64,000 nt of DNA from Stemphylium vesicarium (GCA_004380135.1 QXCR01000053.1:62001-126000); one strand, 5' to 3'. Numbered from the stretch's first letter, positions 11,791 to 22,702 are shown. The notes: generated by a model from the letters alone, not told the origin. Numbers and translations are program-made.

Positions 11791-13543
11791 ATGTCCGACG
11801 CGCCTACAAAGCTAGTGAGGCCCGAATCATCGGAAGGGCGCCTGCTGCTCGTGTCAAATCGCTTGCCCATTACAATCAAGCGCTCCGATGAGGGCAAGTA
11901 CGACATGTCCATGTCCTCTGGCGGACTGGTCAGCGGTTTGAGTGGACTTTCCAAGACGACTACCTTCCAGTGGTATGGCTGGCCCGGACTCGAGGTACCC
12001 GAGGACGAGGCGCCAACCCTAAACGACCAGCTCAAGGAGAAGTACAATGCGGTACCCGTCATGCTCGACGATGAGCTTGCAGATAGACATTACAATGGCT
12101 TCTCAAGTAATACTACTCCACCCAGCTATAATCCACGAACTAACACCGCGCAGACGAAATCATGTGGCCGCTCTTCCACTACCACCCCGGTGAGATCACC
12201 TTCGACGAGTCCGCCTGGGACGCATACACCGAAGCCAACCGTCTGTTCGCAAAGGCTGTCGCGAAGGACGTCCAAGACAACGACATGGTCTGGGTACACG
12301 ACTACCACCTGATGCTCATGCCGCAGATGCTGCGCGAGGAGCTGGGCAACACCAAGAAGAACGTCAAGATTGGCTTCTTCCTGCACACTCCCTTCCCTAG
12401 TTCCGAGATCTACCGTATCCTCCCTGTCCGAAACGAGATTCTGCTCGGCGTTCTCCACTGCGATCTCATCGGTTTCCATACCTACGACTACGCTCGCCAT
12501 TTCTTGAGCAGTTGCTCACGCATCCTGTAAGTGACCGCCGATGTATCCCCCATCTACCCCACCTCCTCTAACATATGGCAGTGGTTTGGCCACCACACCA
12601 AACGGAGTTGAGTTCCAAGGTAAGGTCGTGACCGTCGGCGCCTTCCCCATCGGTATCGACCCCGAGAAGTTCGACGAGGGTCTCCAGAAGCCCAAGGTAC
12701 AAGAGCGGATAGCGGCTCTCGAGAAGAAGTTCCAGGGCGTTAAGCTCATCGTTGGTGTTGACCGCCTCGACTACATCAAGGGTGTACCCCAGAAGCTGCA
12801 TGCCCTCGAAGTTTTCCTTACCGAGCACCCAGAGTGGATCGGCAAGGTTGTACTTGTCCAAGTCGCCGTTCCCTCGCGACAAGACGTCGAAGAGTACCAG
12901 AATCTTCGAGCTGTCGTCAACGAGCTTGTTGGCCGCATCAACGGCAAGTTCGGCACCATCGAGTTCATGCCTATCCACTTCATGCACAAGTCAGTTTCCT
13001 TTGACGAGCTCATCGCACTTTACGCCGTCTCAGATGTCTGCCTTGTATCTTCAACGCGTGACGGTATGAACTTGGTGTCCTACGAATACATTGCGACCCA
13101 GGAGAAGCGACATGGTGTCATGATCCTCTCCGAGTTCACTGGTGCCGCACAGAGCCTGAACGGCAGTCTCATCGTCAACCCATGGAACACCGAGGAGCTA
13201 GCAGACTCCATCCACGACGCTGTAACAATGGGCGACGAGCAGCGAAGCCTGAATTACCAGAAGCTTTCAAAATACGTCCGCAAATACACCAGGTGAGTTC
13301 AATGGTCATATTCCAGCCAAAATCAAACTAACATCATCTAGTGCTTGGTGGGGAGAGTCTTTCGTCACGGAGCTTAGAAGGATTTCCGAGGCTCCCGACC
13401 GCAAGGTGCACTTCGCAAACGTCACTGTTGCAGGACCCGACGACTCCGCAAAGACTGCTGGAGAGAAGGTGTCCGAGCAACCCATCCAGGCCGATTCCAA
13501 GGACAAGGAGTTCGACCCCGCTGCCGCCGCCAACTCTCAATAG
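11791..13543 (+). CDS. TPS1: Alpha,alpha-trehalose-phosphate synthase (UDP-forming), TPS1
   Basis: Cytosolic GT20 glycosyltransferase that joins UDP-glucose and glucose-6-phosphate to trehalose-6-phosphate, the first step of trehalose synthesis for stress tolerance and sugar signalling. Exons are 11791-12106, 12154-12526, 12582-13292 and 13342-13543, giving 533 residues. All three introns are GT-AG and keep frame. The N-terminus has RLLLVSNRLPIT and the glycine-rich SSGGLVSGL. The active-site region has WPLFHYHPG, WVHDYHLMLMP and GFFLHTPFPSSEIYR. The donor site has VGVDRLDYIKG, SSTRDGMNLVSYEY and the EFTGAAQSL loop. The length fits the single-domain Tps1 family; there is no phosphatase domain, so this is not a TPS2-type protein. 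The last 60 residues, with an acidic low-complexity tail, vary between species. Confidence 0.97.
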
Positions 13544-14094
13544 ACGGCCTGAGGTCGTACCCTAACGTAGCTTATGCTCTTACGATAAACGAAACAACAT
13601 GTGACGGAAGTTTGGCGTGATGGACATCACTTGAATTGGACGAGGATGAAGGGCTCTGTTCTTACAATATTCCCTTGACTACTAGATCTCCTTACCTAGA
13701 TGCTGTAGCGGATTACATGACTGCAGTAACGAATTTATACCCCTCCCTATGATAACACAGAGCTTCTTTTTATCTCCTTTGCTCATGCGGTACTAAGCAC
13801 GTGCACTGATTTGAAGCATGGGGTGAAGGGACGCATTGGCCTTCGCGGTATGTGCCCGCATATTTCCGACTACCGCGAGGGCAATTGGCAACAGCAAACG
13901 AGCGTAGCGTATAACAGTGTGACGCTCTTATCACGAGCCTCCAGGCCCGTTCCTTCAGCGGTTTCCGCAGGTATTCGCTCGGCCGCCCCCAGAGTATAAA
14001 TACAGCCCTTCAACCGGCCTGTTCTATTTCTTTCCACTAGACAACCCAATTATCAACCAGCAACACCATACTACGTATATCACATTCATCAACC
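13544..14094. other. Intergenic, promoter of the 12-cysteine secreted protein
   Basis: Holds the TPS1 3' UTR and then the promoter of the secreted protein at 14095. Apart from the TATA box listed separately I see no repeat or gene. Confidence 0.5.
13995..14002 (+). promoter_or_regulatory. TATA box of the 12-cysteine secreted protein gene
   Basis: A perfect TATAAATA lies 93 bases upstream of the ATG at 14095, followed by a CA/CT-rich leader. Position and sequence fit a strong, regulated fungal core promoter, as expected for a secreted protein gene. Confidence 0.6.
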
Positions 14095-14586
14095 ATGAAC
14101 TTCATTACCTCCATCACCGCCCTCTTGGGCCTCATTGCGACTGCAGTCTGCACCGCCGTCCCTCGAGCAGTCCTTCCAGACTGCACCGAAGTCAACAACG
14201 GCACTGTCACCTGCGCCTCCAGTAACGTCTTCAACAACAGCATTCTCAAGTGCGTTGACCTGAAATGGAACTACGTCGACATGTGCAATGAACCATACAC
14301 TCGCTGCCTCGATGGCGCCTGCGTTTCCACTTCCCCAAACCAGGAACCCAACGACAACGACGACACCGGCTACAAGAACTACGATCTCTCTCCGGTCGTT
14401 CCCCGCGAGAACGCCATCATCGCCGCTGGCCATTGCAGCGAGGGTCAACTCAAATGCATGGCTCAAAACGGCCAGGGCAAGGACGGCGCAGTTTACAAGT
14501 GCACTAACGGCTTCTGGAGGATTATCCAGGACTGCAGGTCGTCCGAGCGCTGTGTCAGCAAGCCAGTACCGCATTGTGCTTGGTAG
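14095..14586 (+). CDS. Small secreted protein with two six-cysteine modules
   Basis: Single-exon gene for a 163-residue secreted protein of unknown function. Residues 1 to about 21 are a signal peptide with a hydrophobic core. The mature part has twelve cysteines: 30, 40, 53, 64, 71 and 76, then 114, 121, 136, 147, 153 and 161. The two sets look like copies of one module. In both, a lysine precedes the third cysteine, a tryptophan lies five residues after it, and the fourth cysteine lies eleven residues after it. An acidic, Asn/Asp-rich linker (residues about 80-112) joins them. N-glycosylation sequons occur at Asn35 and Asn47. The C-x-x-G-x-W-x5-C pattern of the second module resembles fungal chitin-binding modules such as CBM19, so an apoplastic lectin-like effector is possible. 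That function is inference; I recognise no named family. Confidence 0.85.
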   Translation: MNFITSITALLGLIATAVCTAVPRAVLPDCTEVNNGTVTCASSNVFNNSILKCVDLKWNYVDMCNEPYTRCLDGACVSTSPNQEPNDNDDTGYKNYDLSPVVPRENAIIAAGHCSEGQLKCMAQNGQGKDGAVYKCTNGFWRIIQDCRSSERCVSKPVPHCAW

Positions 14587-15375
14587 AGGAAGACCTGGGT
14601 TAGATATGTACGCAAGGACTGGGTAGAATGAACACGAGTACATTTTTCATGGCATATATGGGAATGAGTATGGGTAGATGGTCAGAGGTTTAGATGTACC
14701 TAGACATCAAGGAACTGAATCAGGAATCTATCATTACACTACAATTCTATTTGGAAATACTTGCTGCTGTGACGTTGAAGTGGTGTTAAGCTGTGGGGAC
14801 GTAGAGTTCTGCTCATGTCGCGTTACGTTGATTGAACATGGCAAAGACGCCCCTTGGCAAATGCCGCATTCCAACAAGAATTACCTATTCCGCAACACTT
14901 TCCCGATACCAAAGTCACCGGCGCACTCGTCTCGATCCGCTCTCTCGGTACCTCACTCTCCAATCTTGGATCCTTTCTCGGCAATTTTGGCACGTCTAGG
15001 CGCCCGCGTACCCGCGCCGCTCGCCCCCAATTGCGGCGTGTCTCACTCCGTTTGCCGGTGTGGCTGACGAAAGTGGGGTTAGCCTATTTGCGGACTTTTT
15101 GCGGAGGAGCTAGACAAAGAGAAAAGGTGAGGTTGCGGCTAGCCAAGGGGTGCGTTTGCGTAGGGAGGCTCAGGTGGCGTTGTGGAATAGGCGGGGCGGG
15201 GAATGTATCTCAATCCCATTTACCTGGTTTCTATCTCACTTCACTCCTCTTTGTTTTCTTTCCTTCAAGAATTGAATAGCGGTACTCGATCTTATAACGT
15301 AACAACAAACCAACAACTCAACCACCTACACCTACGCCACCACCTCGCCAAATCAACAACTCAACTTCCCTCGCA
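14587..15375. other. Intergenic, no gene recognised
   Basis: The 789 bases between two small secreted-protein genes contain a frame of about 140 codons (14854-15279) with arginine-rich low-complexity translation and no similarity. It is not annotated. The last part is a CA-rich leader (15300-15375) typical of fungal 5' UTRs. Confidence 0.5.
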
Positions 15376-15836
15376 ATGAGTAAACGTCCTCCCAAACTCG
15401 TAGTACCCGTAATTTCACTAACCTTTCCTGTCCCCAGATCTCAGCGTCCTCTTATCCACTCTCCTCACCCTCGCCCTTTCCAAAAACGCCGTCAGCAACC
15501 AAGCTAGATCCTTCCACTGCGGCCGCTGCAACAGCATCGAAGGCAAAGTCACCGACATGGTCGGGGGCGTATGCACAAACGTCCATCCCACGGACACGAG
15601 CAAGCGGTATCTGGGTTGCAAGAACGAGTATTGTGGGCTGTGTATGATTTTTGCGTAAGTTTATCCTTCCTTTCCCCGATGCTTCCTCTCGAGACTTTGC
15701 ACGTTTCCTAATTGAGAAGGAGATTACTAACACTAGGTGCAGTGACCGTGATTGCCAGGGCGATATTACTGCCATGTCGGAGAGGGGTCAGGGGTATCAG
15801 AATGGGAAGAAGGGACAGAGTCATTACTGTATTTGA
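15376..15836 (+). CDS. Small secreted eight-cysteine protein (split gene, 4-base first coding exon)
   Basis: Gene built from three coding exons: 15376-15379 (ATG A), 15438-15654 and 15743-15836. The introns are 58 and 88 bases, both GT-AG; the second has a TTACTAAC branch site. The joined product has 104 residues. Residues 1 to about 21 form a clear signal peptide (start MNLSVLLSTLLTLALS). The mature part has eight cysteines at 29, 32, 47, 62, 67, 70, 78 and 103, enough for four disulphides, and is rich in Gly, Lys and Asn. Without the first intron the ATG runs in the wrong frame, so the secretion signal depends on this splice. I recognise no family. Size, cysteine content and neighbours fit an apoplastic effector or antimicrobial protein, which is inference. 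Confidence 0.72.
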
Positions 15837-16079
15837 GGTGGCTATGGCCTGCTTCTAAGATGAGGTGGAGGGTATTGGCGATTGATGAGGACATATGGGC
15901 CAAGGTTGCGCACTCGAGGATTGTCTGGAATGGAGTTGAAGATGTATTCCTGTAGCTAGGTATCTACCCGAAATGCTTTCCGGTATACTTGGTATTGCCA
16001 AACACACGCAAACTATCTGCCTCAACGCCACTCCCATCTACTCTTGATATGAAGCGCGCATATTCACGGTTCTCTCCCT

Positions 16080-17501
16080 CTACATGTTCTTAATCAAGTA
16101 GCTCAAGCCAGCCCACATCTCCTCTGCACTGGGCAGAATCTGCTCCTTGGGCAATATGAATCCATATTTTCCTGTATCCCTCAGCTCAACCGTCATACTA
16201 TAAGTCGCCTTTGCTACCTCAAACGCATAATCGACACTATCGCCGCTGACCTGGTAGATGGTGTTGCAGATGGGGCCCCCAGTGAACGTCGTACCGTGGA
16301 CGGCCTTGATGGCAGCAATGGCGCCTACGGTCAAGGAGTCGTGCTTTGCGGCATTAGGAACGGCGCCAGAGCAAGTGTAGCCGTAGGGGTACATCCAAAG
16401 TTGGCTGTAGGAGTGGATGTCCATGTAGAGTGTGATGCCCTTTCCAGCGGCAATGCTGTCGAGTTGGGCTTTGAGCGCTTTGGTTTCTACGCCATCGCCT
16501 GCGGAAGGGCCCTTATAGTCTTGTGCGCAAGGAGAGGTGGATGCGCCGCCGCGTTGGTCCCAGTGAGATGGCCAGTTACCTGTGGGTTGGACGCGACGTT
16601 AGTTTACTGCTTTAATTATTCCTTGTTTGAGAAGACAAAGCTTACGGTTGATGTCGCGACCGACACATGAGGCGGTGGGAGTTGTCTGGCGGTTCTTGCG
16701 CCACATGCGATCGGTGGTCTGGGTATAGGCGAAACCATCTGGGTTCACAATAGGGAAGATGTAGAAGTCGTAGTTGTTTTTGAACCCAGCAGTGGTCGCA
16801 TCGGTGGCAGTGAGGAGCTGGTAAGCTGCGTATTCGACCACCTATAGCATGTCAGTATGACGCTATACATGTCCGTAGAGCAGGATCTTACCATGGTCGT
16901 GATCCATTCTCGCGCATGCACAGTACCATGCCAAACTACACCCTTCTTTGACCCTTTACCGCCGCTACCCCAAATATAGATACCCTTGATGTCTCGGCCT
17001 TCAACAGACTTGCCTGCCGAAATCACCTCTGCATTCTTAGGATACGCCGCTGCAAGGTCGGCGATCCATTGCATGTGGTCGGCAATGGAATGGTAAGAGT
17101 CGAACCAAGACGCATTTGGCGCTAGACCGGCTGATGTTTGTGTTAGCGCTACGTATATTATACGACTGTGGGGTAAATGTACCGGCATATATGCTAAAGT
17201 CTTGTTCGCCTGCGATAGATAGACCAAGATTGTCGTGCATAAGTTGTGTTTCAACATCCTCGGTAGATGTCTCAAAGTCCTTGACAACTGACGGTGGCAC
17301 CATTACGTCTACCACATCGCTTGATGCTGGCTTGCCCTTCCAAAGCTCGAGCTGGAGCTTGCTCATCATCTTATCAATCTTAGCAGCGTCTGAGCCGACA
17401 TTGACGCGGAACACCTTCCAGTCGTCGTAGCTGATTTTCTTTGCGACTGTGGCTGCGGATGCAAGACCCAGAGAGGCCAGTGTGACGCCGAGGAACTTCA
17501 T
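16080..17501 (-). CDS. Secreted zinc carboxypeptidase, M14A family
   Basis: Secreted metallocarboxypeptidase that removes C-terminal residues from peptides. Minus-strand exons are 17501-17183, 17130-16892, 16841-16646 and 16579-16080; the three GT-AG introns keep frame and give 417 residues. Residues 1 to about 17 are a signal peptide. A propeptide follows to about residue 107, and the catalytic domain starts near [14 protein letters not shown]. Zinc ligands are His178 and Glu181 (VHAREW) and His307 (MDIHSY). Substrate-binding residues are Asn251 and Arg252 (GRDINRNW), Tyr360 lies in the IYQVSGDS loop, and the catalytic base is Glu383 (TVELRDTG). Everything needed for activity is present. Small residues around the specificity pocket suggest an A-type enzyme preferring hydrophobic or aromatic ends, but this is a guess. 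It belongs to the same secreted-protein stretch as the two genes before it. Confidence 0.95.
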
Positions 17502-18345
17502 GGCGGCGGAGGGATAGCAATACAGATGAAGAGTCGCGTAGAAAAATGAACACAGGAACGGCCTGTCTCTATTAAATAGACGTAGAAAAGATCATATCGC
17601 GGAGCCCTGCATGCGTAGCTTGGCTGTGCGATAGTACCTCCACAACCCACCATTTACACCTGCCCGACTGACCTTGGCCTCTCGCGGGGCTGAGCCCTTG
17701 CTTGGGAAGCTGCTCCCACCCCACTGGTACGATTTGCAATGGTAGGCAGGTGTTTAATATCACGCTGTAAGATAAGCATGGTGGCAGTCCAAGCCTTATG
17801 CGCCTACGCGGTGATCTGCAGGGGATTAAAGCGACTACAGCCAGTCGACTGCCAAAACAGGCTGGCGCGCATTTCGCCCAGACCTACCGGCTGCAAATGA
17901 ACAAAGTATTAGCCTTTTGCGTGTCCGCGCTCATAGGGAGAAGTGAGCGTGCTGGCATCCTATTGGCGAAGATCCTTGAGGTAGATGCGACCTTCCCCAT
18001 CTGCTCTGGGGTATCCGGGAGTAACCGTATGATGTCGATGTCCAGCGGGGTAACGGAGCGGATCATATGAACGAGCAAAAATATGGCGGAAAACTGAGTG
18101 TCGAGATGAAGTAGTGGTAATTCGTGGCAAGACAGAAGGAAAGGCCGGAGGGCTGGGCGGGGTTGTGAAGCTTTCCAAGGTCGGTAGTGGCGCACACACT
18201 AGCACGCTTCCAAGGACTCGAACGGCATGTGCAGTTCCCTTCCATCATCACGGCATCTCGAACACGCGAAAAGACAAAGTGGTAATTTCAATGAAAGAAG
18301 AAAATTGAACTCGTTTGATTCTCAGTCGGTCCCCAATGCAGCCTT
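17502..18345. other. Intergenic, carboxypeptidase promoter
   Basis: The 844 bases hold the promoter of the minus-strand carboxypeptidase and, at the far end, the 3' UTR of the oxygenase gene. Short frames here lack any similarity. No repeat seen. Confidence 0.5.
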
Positions 18346-19719
18346 TTAGACCGGCAGAACCACTTTCATACCCATATACTCACGGGTATGCATCAATTTG
18401 CCATCGATAATGGTCTGGTGCACACCAACACGGTTGTGCACCGTATCGGTCGGATCCGTCGCCGTTGCAATCTGTATCTCGCGCCACTGACGATTTGTAG
18501 GAGGGACGCCACCCGAGGAAGTTCGCTTCTTGAACTCTTTGTAGATGCCTTGCTCTTCGATGCAGCCTTCTCGCTGAATGAGCGGCGAGTCTAGATATAT
18601 TTATTAGCCTGAGTCTTTCGCATTGTTATGGCTTTTCCTAGGCTTACCATATGCAGGGCCCATTAGCATGTCACCAACCGAGCTGTTGAACAAGACCAAG
18701 GAAAGCCTCTCCTGCTGCACTTGGTCTACGGGTGGCTTGAACACGCGATGCCGGGTAGCTTTGAAGTGGCCTCCCGACACAATCTCGAGGGTATCGCCGA
18801 TGTTAATGACAAGCGCACCTGGCTTGTATGGCACATAATACCATTGCTCGTCGCGACCCCAGATCTGGAGACAGGAGATTGGTACCGAGAAAAGCAGGGT
18901 AGTCAGACCAAAGTCGGTGTGACCATGCATCCGAAGACCCTTTGACGCTTCTTCGGTAGACTTCTGCACCGGGCGGAATAGTGCGTGACGGAAATAGCCC
19001 TCACCAGTTGGGCTACCATGGGACTGGACGTTCTCCCAGAGGTAGTCATCGGGTAATTCAAGGACCCGTGAGAACAGTGTGAGAAGCCTTCGGTTGACTG
19101 ATTTTGTGAGGTAGTTGCAGAACTCTTCGATTTCGTCCATGAAGGGGTGAAGACATTTTGGAATGCGGTCGAGGCTCTGCCAGTCAGGCTTGTACCAGTT
19201 GAATTGCTCAATACCATCTGGAGGGCCACGGTGTCGCTGCAAAAGTTAGCGGATGCTTTCTTGGTCTATCGCATAAAGCCACGCTCACCTTGAACCCGTA
19301 TGGATGCTTGTATCCCGACCAAACGCCGGTCTCGGGATTGAAAAGTAAGCGTTCCTTGTCTTCCTCACTGATGTTGTTGTACAGATATTGCGCGAGAGCA
19401 AACTGTCGATGTAACTACCAGTTGCAAGATTGATTAGATCTGGTTTCGTCATTTGGTGCGCCTAGCAACATACCTGTTCTAGGCTGATGCCGTAGTTCTC
19501 TAGGAAAAGAAATCCATCATCGCGAATGGCCTGTTTGACTTTTTGGACAAGACCGTCAACAACAGCGGGGTCTTCCGAGTCCATCAACGAAAGGTCAATG
19601 GACTTGAGTTGAGCAAAGTTGTGCGTCTCCTTGGTCGCTGGTGGTGGAATCCATTCCGGCACGAAGGGCTTGCTAGGGAGATTGGCGGGAGGTGGGTTGA
19701 AAGGTGCTGCGGATACCAT
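18346..19719 (-). CDS. 2-oxoglutarate/Fe(II)-dependent oxygenase (isopenicillin N synthase-like)
   Basis: Soluble non-haem iron oxygenase of the family with isopenicillin N synthase, flavanone hydroxylase and ACC oxidase. Minus-strand exons are 19719-19474, 19414-19289, 19236-18648 and 18590-18346, with four in-frame joins and 401 residues. The N-terminal DIOX_N region is residues 35-150 (with DGFLFLENYGIS). The jelly-roll core carries the iron ligands His230 and Asp232 (HGHTDFG) and His287 (TRHRV), and the 2-oxoglutarate-binding Arg301 (RLS). The last exon encodes an 80-residue extension beyond the core. The start at 19719 gives a normal N-terminus; an in-frame ATG 22 codons upstream is possible. 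The gene is divergent from RidA and lies in a five-gene group with an aldolase, a permease and a transcription factor. The substrate is unknown. Confidence 0.9.
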
Positions 19720-20312
19720 TGTGCTTGTGTGCGAGCTCAAATGATAAGCCTGATATCTGTGGATGCCTTTCCTACTTGATAGCAAAGTGCCTTATATCTA
19801 CTGTTGTTTCGCACAGGAAAAGAGTACATGTTCGCGATCACCCCATACGCGTACATCGAGCTCCGCCATAGCGCGGATATGCATTGTGAACAGCTGGGGT
19901 GTATGTTCTGGCCAAATGCGCACTGTCTTCTTCCGAAGATAGGACTGGCGGAGCTACTGCATGTACGGAGAGTTGTTTGACACAGTAATTCTAGTGGTGG
20001 AGAGGGAGGAGGAGGAGGAGCTGAAGCTCCAGGTACGATCAGCGTGGGAGGAGCCCCTCCCATCCCATGTGGGTCCAGGCCGCCTCCCAATCCGCACGTC
20101 TCCACCGATGGAGCACGCAGACCCGCTAGATCATACACGCAAACAGCAGTGCAAGTACAGTATGAGAACGCTGCAGAAGATAAGAAAGATGGCTTTGCTA
20201 TCATTTGTTCAGTATTTCCAACACACATTCCACCCTTGTCGCTTCCCATTTTCCGACTGAACCAAATCATACCAATCCATCAACAACAACACCGGTTTAA
20301 CGGACAACAAGC
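19720..20312. promoter_or_regulatory. Divergent promoter, oxygenase and RidA genes
   Basis: Shared 593-base intergenic region between two genes that start in opposite directions. A GGAGGAGGAGGAG purine tract lies at about 20007-20020. A shared regulatory region would fit co-expression of the cluster; no operator site could be identified by eye. Confidence 0.45.
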
Positions 20313-20778
20313 ATGTCTCGCCAGCTCATCTCCAGCGAAAAGTTCCCTCCGAAGCCGCACAACTGTATGCAAGAGGACTCTTCTCTTTCTCCTCCAAAGA
20401 CTGACAGTATCATCCCAAGGCCCCGCAGTAAAAGTTCCCGGCTTGGTCTTTCTAGCCGGCCAAACGGCCACAGGAGAAATCAAGCAAGCAACGGTAAGCC
20501 TTTGCCTCCCTCATCCTCCATTCCATGCACTCTAATACTAACAAGTCCACCAGCGCACCGTCCTCCAAAACCTCAAAGAAGTTCTCGAGCTCTCCGGTTC
20601 CTCACTTGAGCAAGTCGTCAAATACAACATCTACCTCGCGGATATGAAGGACTTTGCTGCTATGAATGAGGTGTACATTGAGATGCTTCCGACACCCATG
20701 CCTTCGCGGTCTTGCTTGCAGGCGCTGCCGCCGGGTGAGGGGACAGTTATTGAGATTGAGTGTATTGCGCAGGCTTGA
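20313..20778 (+). CDS. RidA/YjgF/UK114 family enamine-imine deaminase
   Basis: Small protein that hydrolyses reactive enamine/imine intermediates made by PLP enzymes and amino-acid oxidation, freeing a keto acid and ammonia. Exons are 20313-20364, 20408-20493 and 20554-20778, giving 120 residues; introns of 43 and 60 bases are GT-AG. The fold is complete. The N-terminal strand (VFLAGQTATG) is followed by the QNLKEVLELSGSSLEQVVKYNIYL helix-strand unit and by SRSC at residues 97-100. Arg98 of SRSC corresponds to the carboxylate-binding arginine of RidA, which marks the catalytic subgroup. The C-terminus VIEIECIA is typical. Members act as trimers. No mitochondrial signal is visible. Its place beside an oxygenase and an HpcH/HpaI aldolase suggests a role in a nitrogen-containing catabolic pathway. 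Confidence 0.93.
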
Positions 20779-21319
20779 GGGTAGATAGGTGCTAGGATAA
20801 TGAAAGACATGTGAATCAATGTCCGCTTTTTCCAATCTTTTCCCGTGTAGACTGCATCTTCCTAATCTTATGCACGTATATCTATCCATTGATAATGCGT
20901 AGAACTCAACAGCGTTGTTCAAGATATATTACTTGTTACTAGTATTCTTTCCTATAACTTTGTAATCTCTTGTGCTCATGTAGATGCAGGGTATATATAC
21001 GGTGTGAGTGCTTTCCCCAAGCAAACTTCTCATGATGGTTGGCTTACACGATCTCGCAACACGGGGCGTGAAGAAGATATGCAAAAATTCCTTGGAGCGA
21101 GATGAAAATGTAGTGTTAAATCACAACACCGTCTTAGCCGCTTGAATCTTAAGAGTAGTCATGGTCTTTTTAGAGTTTTGTCCATCTCAGCGTTCATAAG
21201 TCACAGCATCACACCACCAATCACATCGTAACCAAAAGTCTGTTGCAGTATTTGATGAAACAAATCGTAGATGTTATTATATTTCTTTATCCCACCCCAC
21301 GCCAGATCCAATCCCCACC
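20779..21319. other. Intergenic between converging RidA and aldolase genes
   Basis: Holds two 3' UTRs. One GTATATATAC palindromic word is at about 20989-20998. No gene seen. Confidence 0.5.
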
Positions 21320-22192
21320 TCATGAACGCGCAACCTCAAACTCAGAGATATACCAATTCTGAATTGCCTTGGTATCCCCCGTAATAGCAACGGTGTCATA
21401 TCTCTTCCTCGCCTCCTTAGCCGCCGCCCCATTATTAACCATCCTACCAAACCACTTCCCATGTTTCCTCGCCGCCGTCTCAATCTTATCAATCGCCGCC
21501 ACAAACTCCGGTTCATCGCCCTTCGCAGGCACATAACCCAGGAGAGCCTGAGCCAGATCATTGGGACCGATGAAGACGAGATCAACACCGGGGACAGCGG
21601 CGATTGCATCGACGTTCTCGACGCCAGCGCGTGTTTCTATTTGGATCATGGTGATGATTGTTTCGTTGGCGGTTTTCATGTACTCTGGTGTTGTGAGACC
21701 GTGGCCGATGGCAGGGAAGGCGGAGCCCTGGCCGCGGACACCCTGGGGTGGGAATTTGGAACTCGCGACTACTTGCTGCGCTTCCTCTGCTGTGTTGATC
21801 TGCGGTACCATGATGCCGTGCGCGCCCGTGTCGAGCGCGCGCTTGATGATGTCGTGCGCGGGACCGCGGATCCGGATGATGGGTGACACGCCGAGGGCTG
21901 AGATGGCGGCCACTGAGTTGTGCATGGCGTCGTCGCCAATGTGGCCATGTTCGCAGTCGATGATTATGCCATCGAGACCAGTCAAGGCGACTATTTGTGC
22001 TTGGCGGATAGAGGGAATGGCGACAAAGGTCATCAATGGGTACTCTCCGGCTTTGACTTTGTTGAGCAGGCGAAGGCGTGGGTTGGCGACTTGTGTCGTC
22101 TGCGCGGTCGGAAATGTTTGTGTCATGATAGGAGATTGTTGTTTGTCGTTTTGTACACTTGTAGCGATGTGTCGGAAGAGAAGGGAGTTCAA
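21320..22192 (-). CDS. HpcH/HpaI-type class II 2-oxo-acid aldolase
   Basis: Metal-dependent aldolase of the HpcH/HpaI (citrate lyase-like) family, which splits 2-oxo-4-hydroxy acids to pyruvate and an aldehyde. Relatives act on 4-hydroxy-2-oxoheptanedioate, 2-dehydro-3-deoxygalactarate or 2-keto-3-deoxyrhamnonate. Single exon, 290 residues from the first ATG; starting at the second ATG (22126) gives 268 residues, closer to the usual family length of 250-270. Catalytic and metal features are present: IIDCEHG (His82), RIRG (Arg107/Arg109), IQIET with Gln184 and Glu186, and GPND with Asp212. The first 22 residues could be a weak mitochondrial presequence. It shares a divergent promoter with the permease at 22703, which suggests a joint role in import and breakdown of one compound. 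Confidence 0.92.
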   Translation of the reverse strand: MNSLLFRHIATSVQNDKQQSPIMTQTFPTAQTTQVANPRLRLLNKVKAGEYPLMTFVAIPSIRQAQIVALTGLDGIIIDCEHGHIGDDAMHNSVAAISALGVSPIIRIRGPAHDIIKRALDTGAHGIMVPQINTAEEAQQVVASSKFPPQGVRGQGSAFPAIGHGLTTPEYMKTANETIITMIQIETRAGVENVDAIAAVPGVDLVFIGPNDLAQALLGYVPAKGDEPEFVAAIDKIETAARKHGKWFGRMVNNGAAAKEARKRYDTVAITGDTKAIQNWYISEFEVARS

Positions 22193-22702
22193 GTGTGATC
22201 AATGTATACAGAGCGGAACAATGAGGCTGCCATCGACTTCAAGTAGCTGCATTTCGAACGAAATTTCATGATGCAGATGGATCATTCTGCCGGTGTGCGG
22301 TGAGCAGCATGGTGGTGGCCCCTTCCAAGGTTGAGCATACCGTCGTCTTAGGGCTATTTCGTACGCAGGCTTCGCTGGGAGGAGCTCCATCGTACAAACC
22401 ATCGCCGAATTAGCGCGGGAAAACGCGGCGACTCATGTACCCCAGCTTTTGTGATAAGCGATAGGCTTAGCCTACCAATGGACAGGATCCGACGGACGAT
22501 AGCAGGAATGCTCCTCCCATCCTTATCTCTGTCTTCAGCTCGAGCGTCGCGAAGACGGCATGCTCTTGAGAGCACATAAGACGTGAGAACATGTAGTCGG
22601 AAATTTCATCACCGCGGTCGAGTGCTCCACCGAATTCACAGAGAGCAGCGGTGCCCAATCATCCCAATTCTTGTCAAAGCTGTTTTCGAGAAGTGCATCA
22701 CC
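22193..22702. promoter_or_regulatory. Divergent promoter, aldolase and permease genes
   Basis: The 510 bases lie between two oppositely directed starts and must carry both promoters. Such shared regions are common in fungal catabolic clusters. No TATA box near either start is convincing, and no regulator site was identified. Confidence 0.45.

Noticed and set aside
14854..15279. 141-codon frame between the two small secreted genes
   Set aside because: Arginine-rich, no similarity, no signal peptide, covers a leader-like region.
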